The notes: a model not told the origin generated them from the sequence alone. DNA of 64,000 nt from Hahellaceae bacterium (GCA_024234575.1 JACKOB010000002.1:806001-870000); one strand, 5' to 3'; positions 9,954 through 19,957 are shown, counted from the first letter of the stretch. Translations and numbers: made by a program.

Positions 9954-10010
9954 GACTTGTTCACTGAACAAGTCGTGCTATATTCGGCGACTTGTCCAGT
10001 GGACAAGTTC
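9954..10010 (-). promoter_or_regulatory. Putative promoter with two palindromic operators before pglXI
   Basis: Two near-identical inverted repeats lie 35 bp apart centre to centre. The first, 9954-9974, has 10-bp perfect arms (GACTTGTTCA, centre C at 9964). The second, 9990-10008, has 9-bp perfect arms (ACTTGTCCA, centre G at 9999). On the minus strand TTGTCC in the second palindrome lies 17 bases from ATATAG (or 18 from TATAGC), a plausible sigma70-type -35/-10 pair, so one operator overlaps the -35 and the other covers the start region. A dimeric repressor is implied; which protein binds is unknown. Confidence 0.6.
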
Positions 10011-10025
10011 ATTCATTGTTTTAAC

Positions 10026-10094
10026 AAAAGTGACTAAGTTGGCCGAGCTTAGTCACTTTTTACGGTAGCTTAGTCACAAAAAGTGACTAAGCTA
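10026..10094 (-). terminator. Double hairpin behind the AlbA_2 gene, likely terminator
   Basis: Two perfect stem-loops follow the AlbA_2 stop codon. The nearer one has a 12-bp stem (TAGCTTAGTCAC, 10066-10077, with 10083-10094) around a five-A loop. The second has a 13-bp stem (AAAAGTGACTAAG, 10026-10038, with 10048-10060) and a 9-nt loop; read on the minus strand it ends in TTTT. The core GTGACTAAG occurs four times in alternating orientation. The arrangement fits termination of the upstream BREX unit, though the T-run is short. Confidence 0.55.
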
Positions 10095-10099
10095 GTACT

Positions 10100-11938
10100 T
10101 TATGATTCGTTAATCAGGTTTTTAACTGCCTGGCCCAAATGGGTTAAAAAGTAGGCTTGGTCTGGATGCCTTGGGGTATCTGGGTATTTTTCTGCCACTA
10201 AGCCTAAATCAATCACTGGTTGTAATTGTTTGTTTTTAAAGTATGTTTTGTGTGTTTGACCCAATACCTGTAACAACTCTGAGCCCTTCATTTCCCCATC
10301 TAAGCCACTAATAACGAGTTGTTGCTTTTTATTCAACCTGGCCAATACCGAAACAACTTGGTCACTGCTGACTTGATTATATTGAGGGAGCTTAGTCACT
10401 TTTTCTGTAGCTTGGTCACTTTCTTGGTCCTGCTTAATCACTTCCAGTGGAATTGCCCACTCCGACAAGGGTTCTCTAAAGTGTTCTTGTGCCTGATAAC
10501 CCTCTGGACTACTTATAAGTAGACCTTGACGATTAAGGTGATCTAAAGCGGGATAAACATCAGACATCGGTAAATCAAACGCATTTGATAAGCTCTCTGC
10601 AGTCAAGGGCTGCAAAAGCGATGCAGCGAATACCTTGGCTTGTGTCTGACTTAAATGCACTCCCATGCGTTGCATAAACTGCTCCTGCAACTTACTCACC
10701 TCAGCTCGTTTGCCCAAGGTTATTTGAAAGAACTTATGCGCTTTATCGTTGATGACTTCAGGGATTGGGCGATCAAGCTGTTGCCAATTCTGGTAGATCG
10801 CTTTGATTCCCGAGCCTGCCGTGTCACTCAAACCAATGCGATGAAATGTTTGCATGATAAGTGGATTTCTTGAGTCGCTATCACCTTTACCCAAACGATC
10901 CACTTCAATCAATGAATCGCCAGAATTTTTATAAATACTGGCGTTCTTATAGAAATGAATACTCGCCGCTCTGCTCTTGTCTGAGTAGTCCTGATGAATA
11001 AGCACATTTACCGCCGCTTCTCGAAATCCGATATAATCAGGTGGCTCATTGTTACGCTGCAGGTTAGTTTCATCAATCTGGAAGGGCTGCTCGGCATAAT
11101 ACATAAAGCGTTCCGCTAGTTGCCGCCATGTATCAAACAAATTACAGTCGTAGGTGCGCCGGTCATTCCAGCGTTCTCCTTCTGTGTCGTCATCTAAGTC
11201 GAAATGGTGCCAGTAAACATCCAACGTGAACCTGGGCAATATCTGACGCACGTACTTTTCTGTGCCAAACATCAAAATCGATGCTACGGTCGGCTTGAGC
11301 TCGTCATCCTGCTCGCGTATCAAGCCCAAAGCATCTAAAAATTCCACATGGCTCAATTCAAAATGCTTCTGCTGATGACGGCTTTCGAAGACCCTGCGAT
11401 ACCACTTAAGCGTATTGGGTTCGAAACAGGTTTCGACATCCACATCTAGCAAATGATCAGTAGGGCTGGTGAGCCCGGAATCGATCATCATGCGCGTAAT
11501 TTCGTTGTCATTAGCGATCACATCGCAGGCACCTTTTCGCAGATACGCCACCCAAGATTTATCTTTTTTGCCTTTCAACTTCAAATAAACTTTAACGGGT
11601 TTCTGTTGCCTTAAGGAATCTTGAATGGGGATAACTATGACTTTCTTGTCGTCAATATCAATAAGGTGAGGTTGGTCGTATGTGATCGGAACATTAAACT
11701 TCTGGGTGTCTTTTAGTACATTTATGGCATCATTTTGCACGGTGTCGACATCCGTGATGCCTGAAATTTCGGGCAGTTGCTTTTCGTCTACACCTAAAAT
11801 CAGATAACCACCACCCGAGTTCGCATAAGCACAAATGGTACTGATCGCTTCGTCTGGAAACTTGTTTTCAGCTTTCTTCAGCTCAATATCGTGCCACTCT
11901 GGTTTTTTGAGTAACGCTCTTAATTCAGCAGCATCCAT
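10100..11938 (-). CDS. AlbA_2 / RecG-like ATP-binding protein inside the BREX locus
   Basis: A 612-aa protein starting with an AlbA_2 (Schlafen-like) domain, residues of about 8-130, with the typical HDIELKKA and YANSGGGYLILGVDE segments. A GHKL-type ATPase module follows, with FREAAVNVLIHQDYS near residue 315 and YKNSGD after it. The C-terminal third looks like winged-helix modules with a short, repeat-prone stretch (EKVTKLP, SDQVVSV). Such proteins are often annotated as transcriptional regulators or RecG-related. It is not one of the six core type 3 BREX genes, yet it lies 23 bp behind brxC and is co-oriented with it, followed by hairpins and a new promoter. A regulator or an added effector of the defence locus are both possible. 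Confidence 0.8.
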   Translation of the reverse strand: MDAAELRALLKKPEWHDIELKKAENKFPDEAISTICAYANSGGGYLILGVDEKQLPEISGITDVDTVQNDAINVLKDTQKFNVPITYDQPHLIDIDDKKVIVIPIQDSLRQQKPVKVYLKLKGKKDKSWVAYLRKGACDVIANDNEITRMMIDSGLTSPTDHLLDVDVETCFEPNTLKWYRRVFESRHQQKHFELSHVEFLDALGLIREQDDELKPTVASILMFGTEKYVRQILPRFTLDVYWHHFDLDDDTEGERWNDRRTYDCNLFDTWRQLAERFMYYAEQPFQIDETNLQRNNEPPDYIGFREAAVNVLIHQDYSDKSRAASIHFYKNASIYKNSGDSLIEVDRLGKGDSDSRNPLIMQTFHRIGLSDTAGSGIKAIYQNWQQLDRPIPEVINDKAHKFFQITLGKRAEVSKLQEQFMQRMGVHLSQTQAKVFAASLLQPLTAESLSNAFDLPMSDVYPALDHLNRQGLLISSPEGYQAQEHFREPLSEWAIPLEVIKQDQESDQATEKVTKLPQYNQVSSDQVVSVLARLNKKQQLVISGLDGEMKGSELLQVLGQTHKTYFKNKQLQPVIDLGLVAEKYPDTPRHPDQAYFLTHLGQAVKNLINES

Positions 11939-11961
11939 TCCAATTTCCTTATTTCAAAGCC

Positions 11962-14900
11962 TTATTTCAGAACAAGCCGCACTTTATTAATATCCTGCCC
12001 CTTACACTTGTTGGTCAGAAACTGGTCCAGGCGCTGTTTGATTTGTTCAACCGTCGAGGCCGAGCCCTCACTGAACAAGGCGTTTTGCATTTCCTCATTG
12101 CTGATTTCTACCGGTACCAAACCTTGCAACACCTGACGTAGCGATTTCACAAAGGCTGGCTCAATCGGTTGTGGTAGCCGTTTCGCATCGATAAACGCAT
12201 CCAGTGCTTCACGATCTTCTGATTGCAGCAGACTTAAACTGTCGTGGGTAATGGGGTCTTCCAGGTTTTCCAGCAGGGTATTGGTCCAGCTCGCGATTAA
12301 TTGATCGAGCTTATCTTCTAACTGGTTGAGACGTACACTGGCCGCAACGGTGAGGTTTTCATTGATGGGGCGAAAATCTGCTTGCGGCGGGACTGGGTCC
12401 ACCAACAAATCTTTTTCGGACAATGCACTAGTGGCTTTTAAGCTAGCCAGTTGATTTCTGAATTCATTCAGTTGGCCGGAAGGCAATATGTCGATGGTGC
12501 TTAAGGCTTGCAATTGCTCCAAACGATCGTCACGGAGTAATTCGCCTTTGCGTTTATCTTCCGACAGCGTTAAACGAGCCTTGGCATACAGTGCAGAATA
12601 AAATCGGATATATTCGTTTTTAAGCTCATTTAAACGCTGCGTGAGTTGCTGGCGAAAATTGGGTTTGTTACGTTCTGTGCTGTTGTCCAAGGCATGCAAG
12701 GTATCTAACCGCGCTGCTTTTACGCGATCCACCCAATCATGCTCAGACGGTAATACAGCTTCTGCTTTCGATAAGTAGGCCGCCAACGGTGTTAGCTCAG
12801 TTACCAGTGTTTGCAGACGAGTAATGCTGTTAAGTAACTCAAGCCCAGCTTCATGTTGACGAACCTCGTCTGCACTAAAACGGAAGTTCTTTAACTTACC
12901 TGCGGTGTTGTAGGCTTGTAAGCCTTCCAGAAAGGTTTTGCATTCGCTGAGCTGTTGCTTGTATTGCTCGGCTTCCGCCTCGGTGAGTATGTTACCTCCC
13001 CAAAAGGGTAAACGCTCTCGCAGTGAATGAAGCATGGTGACTAATTCACGCACTCGCTCTGAAATATTCGCTTGCAGGTCTTTTATGCCTTCATCTTTAC
13101 CTTGAGAGATTAATACCGCTAAAGCTGGGTTGAGGTTTAACAACTCGTACAAGGCTTGCAGTCCCGGCAAGTTCCATTCTTTGGGCTGTTCGATATGCTT
13201 GAATGAGGCAATGTCGTCTATGGGAGTTGAGGCCAGCTCACTCAATTTGCTGGCGTCAAACTTATTACCTGGAATGGCCAGTACGATATCGCCGGAATAG
13301 ATTAAGGCCGTTAGGATAACTGCCACCCATTCCGTTTCTAAACGATAGCTGTCTGGTGCTAGGTACTCTTGGCCATACACCGTTTCCATCACCTCACTGT
13401 AATTCACCACTTGGCCATGAGGCTTGGCTTTCAGCTTTTCGACAATGAACTGCGCATATTTGGAGTTAGCCGGCGTAATTCGGTCCCCATCGAGTAATTG
13501 CAATGCATCTAACACTGCGGAGGCTTGTTTGGTCGGATTGCCACCGCTTATCACGCGTATGGCATCACGGGCATACTGCTCTCGGTTTTTGCTAGTTACC
13601 AGTACGGTAAAGCTAGGATACTGCTCGGCTATCTTCTCGAAATGAGAGGCAAGACAAATTCCCGCGACGGTGTTGATCATATCCCGAAAATTAATACGTT
13701 CATTGGCACCTAGGCCCGCTCGATCTCTTAGGGACTGGCCTTTTACCCATTCCATCATGGGTTTACGACGGCCGCCATAACTGACTTCAAAGGCCGTGTT
13801 CATATGCTCCTGCAACCACTTGTTCATGGTGCGCAGATAGCCATTGGCTTTGGCATCGTAAGTCGACTTTGCATGGCCAGAGGCTGTCGACGCTAAGTCT
13901 TTAGATGCGGCATAGAATTTCAGCGCAGAGATAAAATCTTCGTCTGGATTTGATAAATAAAACAACACTTCATCATCGAGCTTGGCATCTTTAAACTTAG
14001 GTGTCTCGCGAGGCTGGATGAAGTACAGATAAAAGTCTCGCGGCGGATAAGCGGTACTGCGCTCGTTTGGTGTGCCAAAAAACAACCAACCCATACGCCC
14101 GGTCATGCGCTCACGCCATTCAATCTCGTTACCCCAGAGGTTTCGGTATTCAGTACGGGGTAAATCGGTGCACTCAAGCACTTCTGTTAGCGATGTGTGG
14201 TAAGACCGATTTAACGCTTCCGGCCCCAATGACTCTGCACGTTGCTCAATAATGGCATCGAAATCATCGGTCTTTTTCAAGTCCAGATAATACTGCCGGT
14301 TATCTGGATTGGCGGAGATAAACTGGCCACTGACGGTCTTATGGATCTCCCGCAGTACGGTCTCCACTTGAGACAATAAATCATCTGCAGGATCGCCCCC
14401 TAAGTCTTCAATGCCTTGTTGATAAAGGGCCAAACTATCGCGCAGCTCTTTGGCTGTTGCCCCCATGGGTGTATAAATATCCCCCACGGTAAGGCGGTGT
14501 AATGACAACGCATGAATTAAACGCAGGGCCATGTCTTTGTAGGCCGGGCGGGTAAAACTTCGTTGAATACGATCTTCCAGTACTTCACTCACATCAATAA
14601 CAGCCCGTATTTGCGGTACCGTACGATAACCACCATCGGCTTTCAGTTCATTCCAATAGCTGTCGTAGGCAATTAGGCCGGGGTAGTCGCTTGGGATGGT
14701 CGCGCCGAGCTTGCTATTCATGCTGATCGACAGACTTTTAAGAATTTGCCTCTTTTCAACAGCTGAGACTTTCTCGAAGGTATCGATATAATCTGGGTGC
14801 ACAGGGAATAAACGCACGAATTCATCCAGGCGCTCATTCATATTGCTGTAGAACTTAGCAAAGGGGGTTAGGTAGTCGCGAATATTTGCCTGCTGATCGG

Positions 14901-15693
14901 CAGTTTTACGCAATAAACGCTCTGCCACTACGTATTTGATATCGTTACGCGCGATGAATACCTGCTCGAAACGGTCTTTAACGCGGCGTATACGGTCGGA
15001 TACGAACTGGAATCGTGGGCTATCAAAGATCGCTTCCTGAATACCGGCAACATAACGGAAACGAAGATTTTTACAGGCTTCACCTATCTCACGCATAAAG
15101 CCGAGGTCTTGCACCACTTGCTGGTCGTTTCTTGAATCCAAATAATCCAGTAATTCATCAACAACCAAGAGCAGGCCATGGTCTGGATATTGCGATTGGA
15201 ATACCCCCATCATATCCTCAAAGCAGGCTTTATGATTGGTGACCTGGTCGGCAGGTGGAAAACGGTAATCTACCCCAAATTTGGCAAGCTCAGAGGATAA
15301 TAAACTCGTCACGATGTCTCTAAGGGACATTTCTGAAGCGGCACTCACTTCGGTTCGAATCACTTTGAACTTGCCGGCAATCTGTTTTGCCTGTTCCGCG
15401 ACCTCAGCGTTGTTTAAACCATCGGCTAGCTCAGCATGTTCCGCAATGCTGGACACCACAGACATTAAATGCGATTTACCGGTACCGTAGTTACCGACGA
15501 CGAGAATACCTTTGTTATCGCTGGGGTTGTCATACTGCAATTGGGGAATAATCAGCTTGGTAAACCGCTCCGCCATTTCATTGGAAATGACATAGGTTTT
15601 GACCATATGTTCAGCGGTTTGCTGATCGTTGGCATCGCGCAGTTGGAGGACCGTTTCTAACGGTTCAAACTGTATTAGGTCTCCATACTTCAT
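11962..15693 (-). CDS. brxC: BREX ATPase BrxC (PglY family)
   Basis: A 1243-aa P-loop ATPase. Walker A is GNYGTGKS at residues 67-74 and Walker B LLLVVDE at 174-180, in an N-terminal AAA-like domain; the C-terminal 500 residues are helical and probably coiled. BrxC/PglY is one of the two proteins found in essentially all BREX systems, next to PglZ, and its length of about 1200 aa is typical. It starts 27 bp behind brxF and precedes the AlbA_2 gene by 23 bp, so these genes should be co-transcribed. It is thought to assemble with the methyltransferase and PglZ; that is known from other BREX types and not shown here. Confidence 0.9.
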   Translation of the reverse strand: MKYGDLIQFEPLETVLQLRDANDQQTAEHMVKTYVISNEMAERFTKLIIPQLQYDNPSDNKGILVVGNYGTGKSHLMSVVSSIAEHAELADGLNNAEVAEQAKQIAGKFKVIRTEVSAASEMSLRDIVTSLLSSELAKFGVDYRFPPADQVTNHKACFEDMMGVFQSQYPDHGLLLVVDELLDYLDSRNDQQVVQDLGFMREIGEACKNLRFRYVAGIQEAIFDSPRFQFVSDRIRRVKDRFEQVFIARNDIKYVVAERLLRKTADQQANIRDYLTPFAKFYSNMNERLDEFVRLFPVHPDYIDTFEKVSAVEKRQILKSLSISMNSKLGATIPSDYPGLIAYDSYWNELKADGGYRTVPQIRAVIDVSEVLEDRIQRSFTRPAYKDMALRLIHALSLHRLTVGDIYTPMGATAKELRDSLALYQQGIEDLGGDPADDLLSQVETVLREIHKTVSGQFISANPDNRQYYLDLKKTDDFDAIIEQRAESLGPEALNRSYHTSLTEVLECTDLPRTEYRNLWGNEIEWRERMTGRMGWLFFGTPNERSTAYPPRDFYLYFIQPRETPKFKDAKLDDEVLFYLSNPDEDFISALKFYAASKDLASTASGHAKSTYDAKANGYLRTMNKWLQEHMNTAFEVSYGGRRKPMMEWVKGQSLRDRAGLGANERINFRDMINTVAGICLASHFEKIAEQYPSFTVLVTSKNREQYARDAIRVISGGNPTKQASAVLDALQLLDGDRITPANSKYAQFIVEKLKAKPHGQVVNYSEVMETVYGQEYLAPDSYRLETEWVAVILTALIYSGDIVLAIPGNKFDASKLSELASTPIDDIASFKHIEQPKEWNLPGLQALYELLNLNPALAVLISQGKDEGIKDLQANISERVRELVTMLHSLRERLPFWGGNILTEAEAEQYKQQLSECKTFLEGLQAYNTAGKLKNFRFSADEVRQHEAGLELLNSITRLQTLVTELTPLAAYLSKAEAVLPSEHDWVDRVKAARLDTLHALDNSTERNKPNFRQQLTQRLNELKNEYIRFYSALYAKARLTLSEDKRKGELLRDDRLEQLQALSTIDILPSGQLNEFRNQLASLKATSALSEKDLLVDPVPPQADFRPINENLTVAASVRLNQLEDKLDQLIASWTNTLLENLEDPITHDSLSLLQSEDREALDAFIDAKRLPQPIEPAFVKSLRQVLQGLVPVEISNEEMQNALFSEGSASTVEQIKQRLDQFLTNKCKGQDINKVRLVLK

Positions 15694-15720
15694 TTATTGT
15701 CCCCAAAACCCTTGTTGTCT

Positions 15721-16182
15721 CTATTCAGCCGAAATGGGCAGTAGAATGGTTTCACCCAAATCGGTTGATTTATACTGTTTATATTCATGGTGGCCAGGTG
15801 TTGCATAGCTCAAAGCATCTGCCGTATGTGTGCCAGGCCAAATAGCTACAATCACTTTGTGCTTAGAGCTGTTCAGTAAAACTTTTATTGGGTCCATTCC
15901 TAATGCACTGTCGAACAAGAACTCAATATGACTGAGCAGCAAGGTATTGCCTTCTAGTTTTCTTAGCCAATCTTCCGTATGCAAGACGGATGTACGTTTG
16001 CGATCTTGGACTGGCTCTTCTAGCAACACAGCTGACAATTCCAGGTTCAGATTTCTGATGCTTAGCTCTGCCGAGGTTGCGTAATCTTCAAGCTGACGCA
16101 AACAGGCTTTTTGGTCGCCACAAAGCAAAATTAACTGGTTACGGTAATTGGCCGCTCTTTTGACGGCTTCACCAAGGTCCAT
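15721..16182 (-). CDS. brxF: BREX-3 small protein BrxF
   Basis: A 153-aa protein in front of brxC, the position occupied by BrxF in type 3 BREX. BrxF is described as a small P-loop protein, but the expected loop here reads LLCGDQKACLRQL and lacks the GK[ST] of a working Walker A motif. A Walker B-like hydrophobic stretch (NTLLLSHIE) follows near residue 80. Nucleotide binding is therefore doubtful even though the fold may be kept. It begins two bases behind the small HTH gene. Identification rests mainly on length and gene order. Confidence 0.72.
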   Translation of the reverse strand: MDLGEAVKRAANYRNQLILLCGDQKACLRQLEDYATSAELSIRNLNLELSAVLLEEPVQDRKRTSVLHTEDWLRKLEGNTLLLSHIEFLFDSALGMDPIKVLLNSSKHKVIVAIWPGTHTADALSYATPGHHEYKQYKSTDLGETILLPISAE

Positions 16183-16184
16183 TT

Positions 16185-16397
16185 TTATTCGCCCAATTCC
16201 TTACCATTAAACATATACTTGAAGACATCTTCATTCATCCATCGGTCAATCGCTTTACGACCAAAGCGCCACTGTTTGCCGATTTTCTGACCAGGAATTT
16301 TGCCTTCTTGCGCTTGTTTATAAAGCGTCGATTTCGGAATCTTCAGATATACCGCAAGTTCTTCAATCGTCATGATCTCTTCAGATTGGTCTGGCAT
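16185..16397 (-). CDS. Excisionase-family helix-turn-helix protein
   Basis: A 70-aa protein with a MerR/Xis-type helix-turn-helix: MTIEELAVYLKIPKSTLYKQ leads into the wing GKQWRFGRKAIDRWM. The start at 16397 gives 70 residues; an ATG at 16373, preceded by a GAAGAG-like ribosome site, would begin exactly at the domain. It is the first gene after tnsE and lies two bases before brxF, so it probably heads the BREX operon and may regulate it. The 103-bp gap before it (16398-16500) is AT-rich and could hold the promoter; its CTTGTTC resembles a half-site of the pglXI operators, which is only suggestive. A role in transposon excision is unlikely because Tn7 has none. Confidence 0.8.
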   Translation of the reverse strand: MPDQSEEIMTIEELAVYLKIPKSTLYKQAQEGKIPGQKIGKQWRFGRKAIDRWMNEDVFKYMFNGKELGE

Positions 16398-16500
16398 ACC
16401 TTTAGGCCCTTGTTCTTATATTCATAAGGCGTCTTTTTTAACAGTTTTTAGCAGTAAATGTCCATTATGGCGCAAAAATTGGGTTTTTGCTGGCGTTATT

Positions 16501-18111
16501 TCAAAACTTTTTCACTAACCGCCGAGCCCAATAATCCGTGGGATTCTTTGCTTCTTCTGGCACTCTATGATGCATGAAATCAATCTGACCCACGTCGCTG
16601 ACCGTTTTTTCAAGCTTTTCTTTTGGCCAACTACCGGAGTTGTCGACGATGAGTTTCAATACCTCATTAATTTTGGAATCCAAATCAACTAACTTATCAG
16701 GGGTTGTTCGTATTAACACCGTTGATATTTGGTGATTGATACTGCGATCAACCTCTACCAATACACTTGTTCCCTTGGGGCTTTCAATGGTTGCAACATA
16801 AGCTGCTCGAGCAACTCCTTTGCTTAACTGAGAAAACTTCTTCTTACCACTCACTGGTAACTCGAATAGGCCCGATGAAATTTGAAACTGCGGCGCTAGC
16901 TGGCTGACTCTTACCATGGCATTTTCTATTTCTTCCAATGATCCGTCATATTCACCTTCGCACGCATTAAGGCCATCCAGTATAAGCGGGCTGGCATCAC
17001 CACAGCTTTGTGATGCCATTAAACTCACCGGTTGATGACATGTTTCAGTGATGACTTCACCTTCATAGTTTTGTGATGAGCGAGAGTGGGTATCTTGCGA
17101 CGAAACGGCTTCCGTAGGTTCCTTTTCTGCAATTATCACACTTGAATAAAAACCTAGTGTGGTTCTCGGTATGCGATATTGGCGTGGAGAGGTATCAAAT
17201 TTAGCGGTGTCGCTGTAATCTTCGATGCCAATATCCATCTGATTTCTCACCCTTTCTTGATCATCCGCGTCGCTGTGATCTATTAGTTCTGATGACCGTT
17301 GTCTTTCCTTTAACTTGGGATGGGTGTAACTCAGAAACTCAAACGGTAACTGGAATCCTGTAAAACCATAGATTTCCTGTGCCAACCAATAGTTGCCAAA
17401 TTGTTTGCAGCCAACCTTCAGTGTCACGATTTTGTGAGCCGGAGGACGACACCATAGACAACGCTGTGCGGGCGGCAAAGAAAGCGAATCAGTGTATATT
17501 TTCGACCAGGATTTTATGTTCTCAGGATCAGCGACCATCCACGCAAAGTGCGTGACAAAGGTGTTATTCAAAAGACTAACGGGCATTTGTTTGGTAAAAC
17601 AAATTCTACGCTGCTTAGCTTCACCCGGTTCAAAATGTTCATAAAGATAATTCAATCCACTCGCGCTCAAAACACGGTTGATATAGAAACTACTCGGAAC
17701 AAATAGAGCGCGCACTATTTCATGTGATGGCAGCAGTAAATAGCAGCCATTAGCGAGCGGATATTGATGAAACAGTCCGGTACGGGCATGACCTACACCA
17801 CCGGTCAAGTAATGACCTACCTCTGATGGTAAATCACCAGACGTGATCAAGTTATATTGGGACAGATCTTCAAGCCTTACAGTGACAACAGAACCTTCCA
17901 CCTGGCTTGTAATGTGACCATTGTTATATATTCTCCCTGGTCGTAGGTAAGGTAGCAGTTCAATTGGCAACTCTTTTGATAAGACCGTATTCGACTTGGT
18001 TCTAATAAAACTCGCAAGAATTGACGCTTTGGAACGCCTGTAAAATAATGATGATAACGACCTAAGGGCGATTGGCTCGCTTTCGCCTGTTAACAGTGGG
18101 GATAATTTCAT
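16501..18111 (-). CDS. tnsE: Tn7 transposition protein TnsE
   Basis: With the ATG at 18111 the protein has 536 residues, very near the 538 of Tn7 TnsE. Recognisable stretches include IVRALFVPSSF near residue 130 and SVLVEVDRSI near 450, which align by eye with LARSLFLINSYF and LLEVDAS of Tn7 TnsE. TnsE directs insertion into replicating DNA such as conjugating plasmids, through 3' recessed ends and the DNA polymerase sliding clamp. The start overlaps tnsD by 50 bp and has GGAAG just upstream; an upstream TTG at 18144 is less likely. It is the last gene of the tns operon. Confidence 0.85.
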   Translation of the reverse strand: MKLSPLLTGESEPIALRSLSSLFYRRSKASILASFIRTKSNTVLSKELPIELLPYLRPGRIYNNGHITSQVEGSVVTVRLEDLSQYNLITSGDLPSEVGHYLTGGVGHARTGLFHQYPLANGCYLLLPSHEIVRALFVPSSFYINRVLSASGLNYLYEHFEPGEAKQRRICFTKQMPVSLLNNTFVTHFAWMVADPENIKSWSKIYTDSLSLPPAQRCLWCRPPAHKIVTLKVGCKQFGNYWLAQEIYGFTGFQLPFEFLSYTHPKLKERQRSSELIDHSDADDQERVRNQMDIGIEDYSDTAKFDTSPRQYRIPRTTLGFYSSVIIAEKEPTEAVSSQDTHSRSSQNYEGEVITETCHQPVSLMASQSCGDASPLILDGLNACEGEYDGSLEEIENAMVRVSQLAPQFQISSGLFELPVSGKKKFSQLSKGVARAAYVATIESPKGTSVLVEVDRSINHQISTVLIRTTPDKLVDLDSKINEVLKLIVDNSGSWPKEKLEKTVSDVGQIDFMHHRVPEEAKNPTDYWARRLVKKF

Positions 18112-19957
18112 ATTCTTCCAACGCTTGATGCAATTCAGTATCAATTAACCTCAAAATATGCGGGGTTAACTTCCTGATACCAATCTTACGTTGAATTTGC
18201 CAGGCCTTTAGATCGATAAGATGGAGTTTTTCCTCCGCAAATAGCCAGTGAAGCTTTCTAACTAGGTATTGATCATTCGTTTCCGCTAGTGAATCAACCA
18301 ATTGACTGCCCTTTGGCAGCTTTTCTCTCTTCTTCTCTAACCAAGAGGGATGGTCAATATTTTTTATCAAGCGTGTCTTGGTTATTCTTATTGGATAATC
18401 ATCACGCTCAACGAGTTTGGATTTTACACTGGGTAACTCTCGACAAACCTCACTATCTCTTAGCCTCCAGTCTACTCGCTTATTTTTTCGTAATGAAAGG
18501 GGTGCGCTAGAGGGGCTGTTTGTATTCAACCAATCTTTATCATATCGATACAGGCGAATAAATAAGGCGGGATTGATGCCGCGCAACGCTGATTTCGAGT
18601 GGCTGGGATATTTATCGAGAAGTGCTAACCATTCCATCCGATTCCGTCGCTGTGTGGGTCGATACGTCTTTCGTTTCTTGTATCCCGTCCGCCAGCGAAT
18701 TTTTAGTCCTAACTTTCTGGCTTGATCTGCAACCGTTTTCGGATCTACGTGCAGCTTTCTGGCGCACTCTCTTAGCGAATAATCAGCACCTAGCAGCCTT
18801 TCTAGTTGATTTTTCCAGAGAAAACCATAGTCAACCACAGAGGTTGGGCGAATTGCTCCATCGCTGATTGGGGAGCAGCTTTTACTCACACTTTGCGTGT
18901 AAGTAAAACCACATTGCTCACAACAAAAAACTCCTATCGTCTTTTGGCTCTTTCGATCAATGTGAGATGAATATGTCGATATAGTTGCTGAATGAAAGCA
19001 ATCACAAAGGGCATTAAAACAAGCCCAGGGTCCCTCACCAAATGGGGTTGGTGTTATAGATTTAGTCTCAAATTCATTCAACGCCGATAACACGAGTAAA
19101 TGTATCACTGGGTGAAGCGAATAGACTTTCTCTGTATTCAGCTTTCCGATCCAGGTGGCCAGTTTTGATTCATCTGCCATAGCAAAAACGGCTCGATAAC
19201 GTTCCATGTGCTTTCTGCATAACTCAACAATCTTTTCGGCATTATATTTACTGGTGCCTTTAACCAGGCTCTTCTCAGATAACACTGTGTGATAATAACG
19301 AGCGATATCAAACCACTCCTCGCCACCGAAGCGGTTGCCGCCAATTTTAGTTAAAAGGGCCTCTAGACTGGTGTTTCTGGTTACCGACCTGACCAGCGTC
19401 GTTGGTTTGCAATTCGTTGGAGACGCCGCTTCAAAACAAAACTTCGCCATTGGCATGTATAGTGCTGTGCTGTCTCTCAACTCTGTACCATGCTTAATGC
19501 AATACCCCGGCAATGGAAACTGATGAGAGCAGTGCCAGTAAGATTCACCATAATTATCCAAGCTTTCAGCATTGCAGAGCGAGCAATACCTTAAATAAGT
19601 CGGTGTTTTCACCAAAGAGGCGACGCTTCCAATACGCGTATGTATGGTATTCCCCGCTTCACCCAGCATCGCACTGCGCGTTTTTTCCCGAATATTCTGA
19701 GAAAGAAAAGGTTGCCAGTATGGAAATAGCGTATGACGTTCCAGCCATTCCTGGGCGGAAGGCAAGTTCAGAGCTCTAAGATTATATGTAAGCGACGATA
19801 AATGGCTCGGAAAATCGACAACAGCAGCCACATTCTCTGCCGAAAACAGTGCTTTTAGTGCCAGTCTGATATTCCGGGTGCGAGAGTGCACAAAATATCT
19901 AGCGATAACACTGTACAGCAGCTCATCATCGTATGGTTCTGGAAAGTACCGCAACAT
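18062..19957 (-). CDS. tnsD: Tn7 target-site selector TnsD (TniQ family)
   Basis: A 631-aa TniQ-family protein beginning MLRYFPEPYDDELLYS, the standard family N-terminus. Residues C125, C128, C153 and H156 form the CCCH zinc finger known from Tn7 TnsD, and a second cysteine cluster (ACFNALC, then CCEQCGF) lies near 320-370. TnsD binds the 3' end of glmS and recruits TnsC. The ATG at 19957 is chosen because GGAGG lies seven bases upstream and the domain begins there; a further 14 codons upstream are open. It is about 120 residues longer than Tn7 TnsD (508). It lies 75 bp behind tnsC and overlaps tnsE. Confidence 0.92.
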   Translation of the reverse strand: MLRYFPEPYDDELLYSVIARYFVHSRTRNIRLALKALFSAENVAAVVDFPSHLSSLTYNLRALNLPSAQEWLERHTLFPYWQPFLSQNIREKTRSAMLGEAGNTIHTRIGSVASLVKTPTYLRYCSLCNAESLDNYGESYWHCSHQFPLPGYCIKHGTELRDSTALYMPMAKFCFEAASPTNCKPTTLVRSVTRNTSLEALLTKIGGNRFGGEEWFDIARYYHTVLSEKSLVKGTSKYNAEKIVELCRKHMERYRAVFAMADESKLATWIGKLNTEKVYSLHPVIHLLVLSALNEFETKSITPTPFGEGPWACFNALCDCFHSATISTYSSHIDRKSQKTIGVFCCEQCGFTYTQSVSKSCSPISDGAIRPTSVVDYGFLWKNQLERLLGADYSLRECARKLHVDPKTVADQARKLGLKIRWRTGYKKRKTYRPTQRRNRMEWLALLDKYPSHSKSALRGINPALFIRLYRYDKDWLNTNSPSSAPLSLRKNKRVDWRLRDSEVCRELPSVKSKLVERDDYPIRITKTRLIKNIDHPSWLEKKREKLPKGSQLVDSLAETNDQYLVRKLHWLFAEEKLHLIDLKAWQIQRKIGIRKLTPHILRLIDTELHQALEEYEIIPTVNRRKRANRP

